Of a DNA stretch of 64,000 nt, positions 15,856-23,675 are shown in pieces. The notes under the pieces were generated by a model. That model searched no databases and was not told where the DNA came from. It saw only the letters and a list, made by a program, of their open reading frames with translations. Each line of letters begins with the position of its first letter. Position 1 is the stretch's first letter. Origin of the DNA: VRUE01 sp963762205 (GTDB lineage: Bacteria; Actinomycetota; Thermoleophilia; Solirubrobacterales; 70-9); NCBI GenBank assembly GCA_963762205.1, contig CAVXJZ010000003.1, positions 783,858 to 847,857 of the forward strand, read 5' to 3'. Both the position numbers and the translations under genes were made by a program.

Positions 15856-17250
15856 TCAGCCCAGCTTTGGGCTGCGCCAGGGCTGGGCGAGGCGGTCGGC
15901 GAGCTCGCCGGCGAGTCCCTCGATCGGGACGCGGGATTGCTCGAGCGAGTCGCGGTCGCGGAGGGTGACCGTGTCGTCCTCCATCGTCTGGTGGTCGACG
16001 GTGATCCCCCAGGGTGTGCCGATCTCGTCCTGGCGCCGGTAGCGCTTGCCGATCGAGCCGCCCTCGTCGAACTCGGTCTGGATCCCGCGGCCGCGGATGG
16101 CCTGGAAGATCTCGCGGGCCTTCTCGGGCATGCCCTCCTTGGAGACGAGCGGGAGGACCGCGACCTTGACCGGCGCCAGGCGCGGGTGGAGGCGGAGCAC
16201 GGTGCGCTGGCGCCCCTCGACCTCCTCCACCTCGTAGGCGTCGACGAGGAAGGCGAGCGCCGCGCGGTCGGCGCCGGCGGCGGGCTCGATCACGTGCGGC
16301 ACGTAGCGGTCCTTCGTCTGCTGGTCGAAGTACTCGAGCTTTTCGCCGCTGAACTTCGCGTGCTGCGTGAGGTCGAAGTCGCCCCGGTTGGCTATCCCCT
16401 CCAGCTCCGACCAGCCGATCGGGAAGAGGTACTCCACGTCGCTGGTGCCCGACGAGTAGTGGGACAGCTCGTCGGCCTCGTGGGGCCGCACGCGCAGGTA
16501 CCGGGGACGGATGCCGAGCTCGGTGTACCAGCGCTCGCGCTCCTCGATCCAGGTCCGGTACCAGCGCTCGGCGTCAGCCGGGGGGACGAAGAACTCCATC
16601 TCCATCTGCTCGAACTCGCGGGTGCGGAAGATGAAGTTGCCCGGGGTGATCTCGTTGCGGAACGACTTGCCGATCTGGGCGATGCCGAAGGGCGGCTTCT
16701 TGCGGGCGAAGCCGAGCACGTTCTTGAAGTTGATGAAGATCCCCTGCGCGGTCTCCGGCCGCAGGAAGACCTCCGAGCCCTCGCCGGCGACCGGGCCGAC
16801 GTGAGTCTCGAACATCAGGTTGAACTGCCGCGGCTCGGATAGCTCGCCACCGCACTCGGGGCAGCGCAGCTCCGCATCGGGGTCGCCGCCCTCGGCCTCG
16901 ACCGCCTCGCGCAGGTGGTCCTCGCGCCAGCGCTTCTTGCACTTGCCCAGGCACTGGACGAGCGGGTCGGTGAAGCCCTCGAGGTGACCCGAGGCCTCCC
17001 AGACCCGGGGGTGCTGGATGATCGCCGAGTCGAGCGCGACGATGTCGTCGCGGTCCTGGAGCATCGCCCGCCACCACTCGGCCTTGACGTTGTTCTTGAG
17101 CAGCACCCCGTAGTGGCCGTAGTCGTAGGTCGAGCCGACGCCCCCGTAGATCTCCGAGGAGGGGAAGACGAAGCCGCGGCGCTTGCAGAGCGCGACGATC
17201 TCCTCCATCGTCACGTCCACGGGCGGGCTCCCCTGCTCGGCGTCGGCCAT
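15856..17250 (-). CDS. glyS: Glycine--tRNA ligase (alpha2 type)
   Basis: Class II aminoacyl-tRNA synthetase of 464 residues that charges tRNA-Gly. The single-chain alpha2 form is clear: EEIVALCKRRGFVFPSSEIYGG at the N-terminus, motif 2 (SFRNEITPGNFIFRTREFEQ), motif 3 (GRRYRRQDEIGTPWGITVDH-like, here GKRYRRQDEIGTPWGITVD) and the C-terminal anticodon domain. A zinc-binding insert is visible (CLGKCKK about residue 96, CPECGG about 125). ATG 17250 is chosen: it lies 6 nt after a TACGGT -10 box and matches the family N-terminus, whereas a longer frame would run into the divergent FmdB promoter. The frame stays open for 53 codons past the stop. Confidence 0.95.
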   Translation of the reverse strand: MADAEQGSPPVDVTMEEIVALCKRRGFVFPSSEIYGGVGSTYDYGHYGVLLKNNVKAEWWRAMLQDRDDIVALDSAIIQHPRVWEASGHLEGFTDPLVQCLGKCKKRWREDHLREAVEAEGGDPDAELRCPECGGELSEPRQFNLMFETHVGPVAGEGSEVFLRPETAQGIFINFKNVLGFARKKPPFGIAQIGKSFRNEITPGNFIFRTREFEQMEMEFFVPPADAERWYRTWIEERERWYTELGIRPRYLRVRPHEADELSHYSSGTSDVEYLFPIGWSELEGIANRGDFDLTQHAKFSGEKLEYFDQQTKDRYVPHVIEPAAGADRAALAFLVDAYEVEEVEGRQRTVLRLHPRLAPVKVAVLPLVSKEGMPEKAREIFQAIRGRGIQTEFDEGGSIGKRYRRQDEIGTPWGITVDHQTMEDDTVTLRDRDSLEQSRVPIEGLAGELADRLAQPWRSPKLG

Positions 17251-17256
17251 GTCGGA

Positions 17257-17262
17257 ACCGTA
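17257..17262 (-). promoter_or_regulatory. -10 box TACGGT of glyS
   Basis: Minus-strand TACGGT is separated by 6 nt from the glyS ATG, leaderless-type spacing. Confidence 0.35.
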
Positions 17263-17342
17263 TCGGCTGCGATAATCCCGCCATGCCCATGGCCTCGCCT
17301 CCGCTCCAGTCGCGGGAACCAGACATCCACGCTCCCTCCGCG

Positions 17343-17348
17343 TAGGCT
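17343..17348 (+). promoter_or_regulatory. -10 box TAGGCT of the FmdB gene
   Basis: TAGGCT lies 7 nt before the GTG start at 17356, with no room for an SD; the message is probably leaderless. Confidence 0.45.
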
Positions 17349-17355
17349 CGCTGCC

Positions 17356-17691
17356 GTGCCCATTTACGAGTACAAGTGCGAGAACGGCCACGTCTTCGAC
17401 GTGATCCAGAAGTTCAGCGACGAGCCGCTCACCGAGTGCACCGAGTGCGGCGCGCCCGCCTCACGGGTCCTTCACTCGCCGGCGGTCCACTTCAAGGGGT
17501 CGGGCTTCCACAACACCGACTACGGCCGCAAGAGCAGAGCCGGCGCCGCCGACGCCAACGGCGCGAGTGAGGGCGACGAGTCCAAGGCCTCCGACTCGTC
17601 CTCGGGCTCGGACTCGAAGGCGTCGGACTCGAAGGCGTCGGACTCGAAGCCTGACGGCGACTCGAAGGCCAAGGCGGCGACCGCCGACTGA
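17356..17691 (+). CDS. FmdB family zinc-ribbon protein with Ser-Asp-Lys tail
   Basis: Small protein of 111 residues. Residues 1-45 are the FmdB zinc ribbon, starting MPIYEYKCENGHVF, with Cys8 and a second pair CTECG (about 30-33) that would bind one zinc. FmdB domains are thought to be regulatory, but their target is unknown. After the hydrophobic-aromatic GSGFHNTDYG motif comes a low-complexity tail of repeated SDSKA units encoded by near-identical 15-nt repeats. The GTG start follows the TAGGCT box by 7 nt. The gene is divergent from glyS and followed by an imperfect hairpin. Confidence 0.85.
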   Translation: MPIYEYKCENGHVFDVIQKFSDEPLTECTECGAPASRVLHSPAVHFKGSGFHNTDYGRKSRAGAADANGASEGDESKASDSSSGSDSKASDSKASDSKPDGDSKAKAATAD

Positions 17692-17707
17692 GCTGGCGAC
17701 TTTTGCT

Positions 17708-17737
17708 GAGTTGACGTCCCCCTGGGGTCATCAACTC
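17708..17737. terminator. Hairpin between FmdB and LCP genes
   Basis: GAGTTGA (17708-17714) pairs with TCAACTC (17731-17737), and the interior contains complementary C4/G4 runs. It lies between convergent genes. No T run follows, so termination is only likely. Confidence 0.45.
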
Positions 17738-17762
17738 GACAATTGTTCCGCTGCGGCGGGGA

Positions 17763-18989
17763 TCAGCCGTTGAGCAGGCGGTTGACCGCCCTGCGGCGGA
17801 GGGAGTCGGGCACCTCGATGCTGCCGCCCGGCCCCGCTTCGCAGCCTTCGAGAGCGCCCGCGCAGAGCACTTCCTCGTCGCCACTGCCGCCGATCGCGGC
17901 CGCGAGGACGAGCTGGGGCATCGTGAAGAAGCCCATGTCGCTGACGAACGCCTTGGGCGCGTCCCAGCCGATGATCGGGCCCTTGACGAAGTTGTAGGGG
18001 AGTCGGAGCGGGTCGGTGAGCCGATCCTTGACCCCGTTGATCACCTGTTGCTGGGCCTTCTCGCGGTCGTAGTCGCTGTAGCCGAGGGTGTATGCGCTGG
18101 GACCGGGGCCGGGGCATTCGCTGGGCTTGCGCGTGCGCGCATAGACGAGCGCGTCCTCGCCGTCGAGCGTGTGCTCGCCCCTGCCGAGCCGCAGCGTGGA
18201 GCCGCCCTGCCCGCCGCCCGCGCCGCCGGCGATGTCCGTGCAGAGCTTGTGGGGGACGTCGACCTTGACCCCGCCGACCGCGTCGATCAGGTCTTCGAAG
18301 CCGGTGAAGTCGACGATCGCCACATGGTCGACGTCGATCCCGAGGAACTGCTCGACCGCTTCGATCTGGAGCTCGGCGCCGCCGAAGGCGTAGGCGCCGT
18401 TGATCTTCTGCGGGCTCTGGCCGGGGACCTCGGCGTAGGCGTCGCGCGGGATCGAGAGTTTGCGGAAGCTTCCGCCGCCGGCGCGGATGAGCATCAGCGT
18501 GTCGGCGCGGAACTGCCCTTCGGAGCAGCCGTCGTGGGGCCTCTCTCCGCGGGCCTGCTGCTTGAAGCACTTCTCCGACGGCGCCGCGCCCGGCTCCTGG
18601 CTGTCGGGTGGGCGCGCGTCGGTGCCGAGCACGAGGATCGTCTGAGCGCTGGTCAGCAGGAATGGATTGCCGTGCAGCGCCGACTTCGCTTCGCCGGAGA
18701 GCTTGAAGGCCTGCAGCTGGGCGGAGACGGCGAAGGCGAGGAAGCTGAGGGCGATCCAGCCGAGGGCGCCGAGCCCAATCCACTTCAGCGCGCGCCTGCC
18801 GCCCGAGCCGGGCCTCGGCATCCGCGGTCCGCGGCGCTCGCGCCCGCCCGGCTGCCTCGGCGGGCGCTCGCGCAGGTCGCGGAGCCCCTGGATGTCGGGC
18901 TTGCGCAGCCGCCCGAGGATGCCCCGCCGCTGGCGGAAGACTTTGTATTCGGGCGGCCCGGAGGGCTGCTGCTCGCCGTTCTCGGGCAT
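17763..18989 (-). CDS. LytR-CpsA-Psr (LCP) family cell-wall ligase
   Basis: Membrane-anchored extracytoplasmic enzyme of 408 residues that transfers polyprenyl-linked glycopolymers to peptidoglycan. An Arg/Pro-rich cytoplasmic N-terminus (about 65 residues) precedes one membrane helix (about 68-90). The LCP domain follows with ILVLGTDAR, FRADTLMLIR, LSIPRDAYAEVPG, KINGAYAFGG and the VYARTRKPSECPG region; the Arg and Asp residues in these motifs bind the pyrophosphate. An insertion with two Cys (SEKCFKQQARGERPHDGCSE) lies between the first two motifs and may form a disulphide outside the cell. It is divergent from the ROK kinase gene. Confidence 0.92.
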   Translation of the reverse strand: MPENGEQQPSGPPEYKVFRQRRGILGRLRKPDIQGLRDLRERPPRQPGGRERRGPRMPRPGSGGRRALKWIGLGALGWIALSFLAFAVSAQLQAFKLSGEAKSALHGNPFLLTSAQTILVLGTDARPPDSQEPGAAPSEKCFKQQARGERPHDGCSEGQFRADTLMLIRAGGGSFRKLSIPRDAYAEVPGQSPQKINGAYAFGGAELQIEAVEQFLGIDVDHVAIVDFTGFEDLIDAVGGVKVDVPHKLCTDIAGGAGGGQGGSTLRLGRGEHTLDGEDALVYARTRKPSECPGPGPSAYTLGYSDYDREKAQQQVINGVKDRLTDPLRLPYNFVKGPIIGWDAPKAFVSDMGFFTMPQLVLAAAIGGSGDEEVLCAGALEGCEAGPGGSIEVPDSLRRRAVNRLLNG

Positions 18990-19024
18990 AAAGGGCTAGA
19001 AATCATGCCGATGGCCGCGGTCGC

Positions 19025-20020
19025 ATGCACTCACCACCCCTGGTCGTGCCTCCGGTGACGGCGGGCGAAGCAGTCGGCGTCGACCTCGGCGGGACGAAGA
19101 TGCTGATCGGCGTGGTCGACGCCGATTCCAACGTCAGCTTCGAGAGCCGCGAGGCATCCACGGGCCAGACCGAGGACCAGCTCGTCGACCTGCTGGTCGA
19201 CGAGATAGACGAGGCGCGGAAGGCCCGGCCGGGGGTTTCCGCCGTCGGCCTGGGGATTCCGGCCACCATCGACCACGATCGAGGGATCGCGGTTTCCGCG
19301 GTCAACCTGCCGATCGAGAACCTGCCGGTGCGCGATCGGGTCGGTGAGCGAACGGGAATGCCGGTCTTCGTCGACAACGACGCGAACCTCGCGGCGCTCG
19401 CCGAGCACCTCCACGGGGCCGCCCGCGGCGCCGACAACGCGGTGATGCTGACGCTCGGGACGGGGATCGGCGGCGGCCTGATCCTCGGCGGCGAAATCTA
19501 CAGGGGGGCGACGGGGGCGGCCGCCGAGCTCGGCCACGTCGTGATCGAGATGGAGGGGCTTCCCTGCCAGGGCAACTGCCCGGGCAGAGGCTGCGTCGAG
19601 ACCTATGCGTCGGGCACCGCCCTGGGCCGGGAAGCGCGGGTCGCGGCCGAGCGCGAGCCGAGCTCGGCGCTCGGCGCGATGGCGGCCGACGGGCGCGAGA
19701 TCGACGGCAGGGCGGCGACCGAGGCGGCGCTCGCCGGCGACGCGACCGCGATCGGCGTGTTCGAGATCGTCGGGTCGCGCCTCGGCGTCGCCCTGACCAG
19801 CTTCGCGAACATCTTCGAGCCCGAGGTCATCGTGATCGGCGGCGGCGTGATCGCCGCCGGCGACCTGCTGCTCGACCCGGCGCGCCGGGAGCTGCGCGCG
19901 CGGGCCCTGCCGCCGATGAAGGCGACCCCGGTGGTTGCCGCCGCGATGGGCGAGGACGCGGGCATGATCGGCGCCGCCGCGATGGCCCGGATCGAGCTCG
20001 AAGAGGGGCGGGCGGGCTGA
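19025..20020 (+). CDS. ROK family sugar kinase (glucokinase-like)
   Basis: Cytoplasmic kinase of 331 residues, probably phosphorylating glucose. The ATP phosphate-1 motif is VGVDLGGTKMLIGVV (about residues 17-31). The substrate motif with the catalytic Asp is FVDNDANLAALAEH, followed by LGTGIGGG. The ROK zinc signature is complete: ELGHVVIEMEG, then CQGNCPGRGCVE. There is no N-terminal helix-turn-helix, so it is an enzyme and not a repressor. Its stop overlaps the rsmI start (TGATG), indicating translational coupling. Confidence 0.9.
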   Translation: MHSPPLVVPPVTAGEAVGVDLGGTKMLIGVVDADSNVSFESREASTGQTEDQLVDLLVDEIDEARKARPGVSAVGLGIPATIDHDRGIAVSAVNLPIENLPVRDRVGERTGMPVFVDNDANLAALAEHLHGAARGADNAVMLTLGTGIGGGLILGGEIYRGATGAAAELGHVVIEMEGLPCQGNCPGRGCVETYASGTALGREARVAAEREPSSALGAMAADGREIDGRAATEAALAGDATAIGVFEIVGSRLGVALTSFANIFEPEVIVIGGGVIAAGDLLLDPARRELRARALPPMKATPVVAAAMGEDAGMIGAAAMARIELEEGRAG

Positions 20021-20847
20021 TGCCCGGCCGGCTGATCGTCTGCCCGACGCCGATCGGCAACCTCGACGACCTCACCCCGCGCGCCCGCGACGCGCTGGTC
20101 TCGGCCGACTACATCGCCTGCGAGGACACGCGGCGCACCGGCGGCCTGCTCGACAAGCTCGGCATCCGGCCGGCGCCGCCGCTGGTCTCCAACCACGAGG
20201 GCAACGAAGCCGCGCGGGCGACCGAGCTCGCCCAGCGGATCGAGCGCGGGGCGACCGTGGTGCTGGTCTCCGACGCCGGAATGCCGGCGATATCGGACCC
20301 CGGCTACCGCCTGATCCGCCGCTGCATAGACCGCGCCCTCGACGTGACCGTCCTGCCGGGCGCCTCGGTCGTGCCGGTGGCGCTGGTCGCCTCCGGGCTA
20401 CCGACGGACCGTTGGCGCTTCGAGGGCTTCCTGCCCAAGCGCTCCGGCGAGATGGAGCGGGTGCTGCGCTCGGCCGAGACCGTCGTCGCCTTCGAGAGCC
20501 CGCGCCGCATCGGCGAGAGCCTGGCGGCGCTGGCGGCGATCGCCCCGGATCGCCCGGTCGCCGTCTGCCGCGAGCTGACCAAGATGCACGAGGAGGTCTC
20601 GCGCGGCTCGCTGGCCGAGCTCGCGCGGCGCTTCCGCGGCGACGTAAAGGGGGAGATCGTGCTGGTGATCGGCCCCGCCTCCTCCGAGGACCACGACCAG
20701 GACGTGGGCTTCGCGGTCGACGCCCTCCGCCACCTGGTCCAGTCGGGCGCCCGCCCCCGCGCCGCGGCCAGCGTCGTCGCCGCCCTCACCGGCACCCGCG
20801 CCAACGACCTCTACAGGGCCCTGACCGGCCGTGAGCCACGACAGTGA
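20020..20847 (+). CDS. rsmI: 16S rRNA (cytidine1402-2'-O)-methyltransferase
   Basis: Protein of 275 residues of the tetrapyrrole-methylase-like SAM-dependent family that 2'-O-methylates C1402 in the decoding centre of 16S rRNA. The start is typical (GRLIVCPTPIGNLDDLTPRA), followed by the conserved CEDTRRTGGLL, SDAGMPAISDPGYRLI and LPGASVVPVALVASGLPTDR motifs that form the SAM pocket. Length is normal. ATG overlaps the upstream stop by one base, and the stop overlaps a possible GTG of a mini-ORF (GTGA). Position before metG is the conserved bacterial order. Confidence 0.95.
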   Translation: MPGRLIVCPTPIGNLDDLTPRARDALVSADYIACEDTRRTGGLLDKLGIRPAPPLVSNHEGNEAARATELAQRIERGATVVLVSDAGMPAISDPGYRLIRRCIDRALDVTVLPGASVVPVALVASGLPTDRWRFEGFLPKRSGEMERVLRSAETVVAFESPRRIGESLAALAAIAPDRPVAVCRELTKMHEEVSRGSLAELARRFRGDVKGEIVLVIGPASSEDHDQDVGFAVDALRHLVQSGARPRAAASVVAALTGTRANDLYRALTGREPRQ

Positions 20848-20945
20848 GCGGCGGGGAGGGGAACGAGAAGAGGGAGCGCCGAGCGAGCAAGCGTCCCTAT
20901 CTGATTGATTCGCGTCGCGAGCGAGCGCACGACCCATTCTCATGA
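20844..20945 (+). CDS. Possible coupled mini-ORF between rsmI and metG
   Basis: A 33-codon frame begins with a GTG overlapping the rsmI stop (GTGA) and ends with a TGA overlapping the metG ATG (ATGA). The predicted peptide is very basic and contains SRRERAH near its end. It may be a coupling or leader peptide, or simply an open frame across a repeat element (20881-20930). There is no homology evidence. Confidence 0.25.
   Translation: MSGGEGNEKRERRASKRPYLIDSRRERAHDPFS
20881..20930 (+). repeat. Dispersed upstream repeat, copy A
   Basis: GAGCGAGCAAGCGT (20881-20894), 6 nt, then CTGATTGATTCGCG-TCGCGAGCGAGCGC. Copy B at 52642 has the same 14-mer and the same 20-nt offset to its second half; copy C at 37692 has only the second half. 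All lie within 70 nt upstream of a start codon. Confidence 0.5.
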
Positions 20946-22444
20946 CCTACTACGTGACGACGCCGATCTACTACGTCAACGCCGAGCCCCACCTCGGCCA
21001 CGCGTACTCGACGATGGCCGCCGACATCCTCGCCCGCCACATGCGCCAGCGCGGGGAGGACGTCTTCTTCCTGACCGGGACCGACGAGCACGGCGAGCCG
21101 ATCGAGACCGCCGCCGAGCGGGAGGGGATCACGCCACAGGAGCTCGCCGACCGCAACGCCGAGAAGTTCCGCGAGCTGATGCCGATCATCGACGCGACCA
21201 ACGACTTCTTCATCCGCACCTCGGACCCCCGGCACGGCGAGCGGGTCGCCGAGATCATCCAGCGCGTCCACGACAACGGCTGGGTCAGCAAGGGCACCTA
21301 CGAGGGCTGGTACTGCCCGCGCTGCGCCGACTTCAAAACCGAGCGCGAGCTCGGCCCCGGCCAGACCTGCCCGATCCACGAGATCGAGCTCGAGAAGCTG
21401 CGCGAGGAGAACTGGTTCTTCCGGCTCTCGGCCTTCCAGGAGCGCCTCGAAGCCCTCTACGAGAAGCAGCCCGACTTCGTCGTGCCCGACTTCCGCCGCA
21501 ACGAGGCGGTCGCCTTCATCAGGCAGGGCCTCGAAGACGTCTCGCTCTCGCGGCCGCGGCTGAAGTGGGGGATGAGGCTGCCCTGGGACCCGGACCAGCG
21601 GATGTACGTGTGGTTCGACGCGCTGCTCAACTACTACACGGCGCTCGGCTTCGCCCGCGAGGGGGAGGACCTCACCGCTCGCTTCTGGCCGGCGAGCCTG
21701 CACGTGATGGCCAAGGACATCCTCAAGTTCCACGCCGTGATCTGGCCTGCCCTGCTCTGGGCCGCCGACCTCGAGCCGCCGCGGCGGATGGTGATCCACG
21801 GCTTCCTGCTGATGGGCGAGAAGAAGATGTCGAAGTCGCTCGGCAACGTCCTCGACCCCTTCGAGGTGATCGACCGCTTCGGCGCCGACGCGCTGCGCCA
21901 CTACCTCTTTCGTGAGGTCAGCTTCGGCCAGGACGGGTCGATCTCGACCGCCGGCTTCGAGGCGCGCTACGAGACCGAGCTCGCCAACGACTACGGCAAC
22001 CTGGCGAGCAGGGTGCTGGCGATGGTCGAGCGCTACCGGGCCGGGGTCGTGCCCGCCGGGTCCCAGGTCGACGCCGTCCTCGCCGAGGATTTCGACGGCG
22101 CGCTGCCGCGCTTCTGCGAGTTGCTCGACCGCGCCGAGCTGACCCAGGCGCTGGAGGAGGCCTGGAAGCTGGTCCGTCGCCTCAACCGATACGTCGAGGA
22201 GACCCGCCCCTGGGAGCTGGCCAAGGACGAGGCCGACCCCGAGCGCCTCGACCAGGTCCTCTACAACCTGGCCGAGGGCCTGCGGGTGACGACGCTGATG
22301 CTCGTCCCCTACCTGCCGCAGACCTCGGAGAGGCTGCTCGCCGCGCTCGGCGAGGAGTCCCGGGGGCTGGCCGAGCTCGGCTCGCGGCCCGGCGGCCAAG
22401 CGGTGGAGCGGGTGCCGCCTCTCTTCCCGAAGATCGACAGCTAG
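20942..22444 (+). CDS. metG: Methionine--tRNA ligase
   Basis: Class I synthetase of 500 residues that charges tRNA-Met, including the initiator encoded at 61733. The HIGH-type motif is HLGHAYS (residues about 17-23) and the KMSKS loop is KKMSKSLGN. A zinc-binding insert is visible with CPRC (about 127-130) and CPIH (about 144-147), the one-zinc type. The anticodon-binding helical domain is complete, but the C-terminal EMAP/tRNA-binding extension of longer MetRS proteins is absent, as in many actinobacteria. The start is fixed by the family N-terminus MTYYVTTPIYYVN. Confidence 0.97.
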   Translation: MTYYVTTPIYYVNAEPHLGHAYSTMAADILARHMRQRGEDVFFLTGTDEHGEPIETAAEREGITPQELADRNAEKFRELMPIIDATNDFFIRTSDPRHGERVAEIIQRVHDNGWVSKGTYEGWYCPRCADFKTERELGPGQTCPIHEIELEKLREENWFFRLSAFQERLEALYEKQPDFVVPDFRRNEAVAFIRQGLEDVSLSRPRLKWGMRLPWDPDQRMYVWFDALLNYYTALGFAREGEDLTARFWPASLHVMAKDILKFHAVIWPALLWAADLEPPRRMVIHGFLLMGEKKMSKSLGNVLDPFEVIDRFGADALRHYLFREVSFGQDGSISTAGFEARYETELANDYGNLASRVLAMVERYRAGVVPAGSQVDAVLAEDFDGALPRFCELLDRAELTQALEEAWKLVRRLNRYVEETRPWELAKDEADPERLDQVLYNLAEGLRVTTLMLVPYLPQTSERLLAALGEESRGLAELGSRPGGQAVERVPPLFPKIDS

Positions 22445-22458
22445 CTCGGTCGAGTCTG

Positions 22459-22487
22459 CTCCAGTGTTCGCATATCGAACGCTGGAG
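22459..22487. terminator. Hairpin between metG and oxidase genes
   Basis: CTCCAGTGTTCG (22459-22470) pairs with CGAACGCTGGAG (22476-22487), 12 bp with one G-T pair and a 5-nt loop, between convergent genes. There is no T run on the plus strand. Confidence 0.55.
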
Positions 22488-22501
22488 AAGAATCAGCCGC
22501 C

Positions 22502-23662
22502 CTATGGGAGGGCCAGCGCCTCCGGCCCGAGCTGGTCCGGCCGGGTGAGGCCGCAGAGCGCCATCGTCAGGTCGAGCTCGGCGAGGACCATCTTGAGCAC
22601 CGTTTCGACGCCTGCCTGGCCGTCGAGCGCCAGCCCCCAGATGTATGGGCGCCCCAGGCAGACGGCGTCGGCGCCGAGCGCCAGCGCCTTGAAGACGTCG
22701 GCGCCGCCGCGGATGCCACTGTCGAAGAGGACGGCGAGCTCGTCGCCGACCGCGGTCGCGATCGGCTCCAGTGCGTCGAGCGAGCCGATCGCCCCGTCCA
22801 CCTGGCGGCCGCCGTGGTTGGAGACGACTATCCCGTCGACCCCCCGGCCCGCCGCCTCGCGGGCGTCGTCGACGTGCTGGATTCCCTTGACCAGGATCGG
22901 CAGCGAGGTGAGCTCGCGCAGCCGTCCCAGGTCCGCCCAGGTCAGGGCGGGGTTGGAGAGGACCCCGAGGTAGCGGCCGGTCGCCGCGCCGAGGTCCTCC
23001 TCCGGCGGCCGCTCGAGGCCCTCGCGAAAGACCGGGTCCTGGAGGTAGTTGGCGTTGCCGCTGCCTTCGAGAAAGGGAAGCCAGGCCTGCTGCAGATCGC
23101 GCGGCTTCCAGCCCGGGATGAAGGTGTCGACGGTGACGACGATCGCCCCGTAGCCGGCCGCCTCGGCGCGGCCGACGAAGCTGGCCAGCAGCTCCGGGTC
23201 GTCGGGCCAGTAGAGCTGGAACCAGCGCGGCCCCTCGCCGCCGGCCTCGGCGATCTCCTCCAGGGTGAAATGGGAGGCGGTGCTGGCGATCAGCGGCAGG
23301 CCCAGCGCCGCCGCCGCCCGCGCGGTCGCGAGCTCGCCGTCCTCGTGGACGACCTTCTGCACGCCGATCGGCGCGAGCAGCAGCGGTGCCGGCAGCTCCG
23401 TCCCGAGGAGCGTCGCCGAGAGGTCGCGCTCCGCCACGTCGCGCAGCATGCGGGGGACGATCCGGCGGCGCCGGAACGCCTCCAGGTTGGCGCGCATCGT
23501 GTCCTCCGTCCCCGCTCCGGCGAAGACGTAGTTCGCCGCCCGCTCCTCCATCGCCTCGCGGGCGGCCCGCTCGAGCCCCTCGACCGCGACCGGGACCGCC
23601 GGGGTCTCGCCGCCCATCCCGCGCCCGTAGATCTCCACGTAGAAGTCGGCTGGGTTGGCCAT
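22502..23662 (-). CDS. FMN-dependent alpha-hydroxy-acid oxidase (lactate 2-monooxygenase-like)
   Basis: TIM-barrel flavoenzyme of 386 residues that oxidises an L-2-hydroxy acid. The active-site signature is SNHGGRQVDGAIGSLDAL, with the catalytic His and the substrate-binding Arg. FMN-binding motifs LLAPIGVQKVVHEDGE, STASHFTLEEIAEA and DSGIRGGADVFKALALGADA are present. The length and the middle insert resemble actinobacterial lactate 2-monooxygenase (lactate to acetate and CO2) more than short glycolate oxidases, but substrate is not decided by sequence. With the next gene it interrupts the usual metG-tatD order. The ATG is 7 nt downstream of a TAGCCT box. Confidence 0.88.
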   Translation of the reverse strand: MANPADFYVEIYGRGMGGETPAVPVAVEGLERAAREAMEERAANYVFAGAGTEDTMRANLEAFRRRRIVPRMLRDVAERDLSATLLGTELPAPLLLAPIGVQKVVHEDGELATARAAAALGLPLIASTASHFTLEEIAEAGGEGPRWFQLYWPDDPELLASFVGRAEAAGYGAIVVTVDTFIPGWKPRDLQQAWLPFLEGSGNANYLQDPVFREGLERPPEEDLGAATGRYLGVLSNPALTWADLGRLRELTSLPILVKGIQHVDDAREAAGRGVDGIVVSNHGGRQVDGAIGSLDALEPIATAVGDELAVLFDSGIRGGADVFKALALGADAVCLGRPYIWGLALDGQAGVETVLKMVLAELDLTMALCGLTRPDQLGPEALALP

Positions 23663-23669
23663 CGGGCGA

Positions 23670-23675
23670 AGGCTA
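23670..23675 (-). promoter_or_regulatory. -10 box TAGCCT of the hydroxy-acid oxidase gene
   Basis: Minus-strand TAGCCT is 7 nt before the ATG, leaderless-type spacing. It overlaps the last codons of the upstream phosphoesterase gene, so the oxidase may have its own promoter. Confidence 0.35.

Noticed and set aside
17577..17680. Short tandem nucleotide repeats as a possible CRISPR-like array
   Set aside because: The repeat units are in-frame Ser-Asp-Lys-Ala codons of the FmdB tail, without spacers.
19025..20020. ROK-family transcriptional repressor
   Set aside because: There is no N-terminal helix-turn-helix; the protein begins directly with the kinase phosphate motif.
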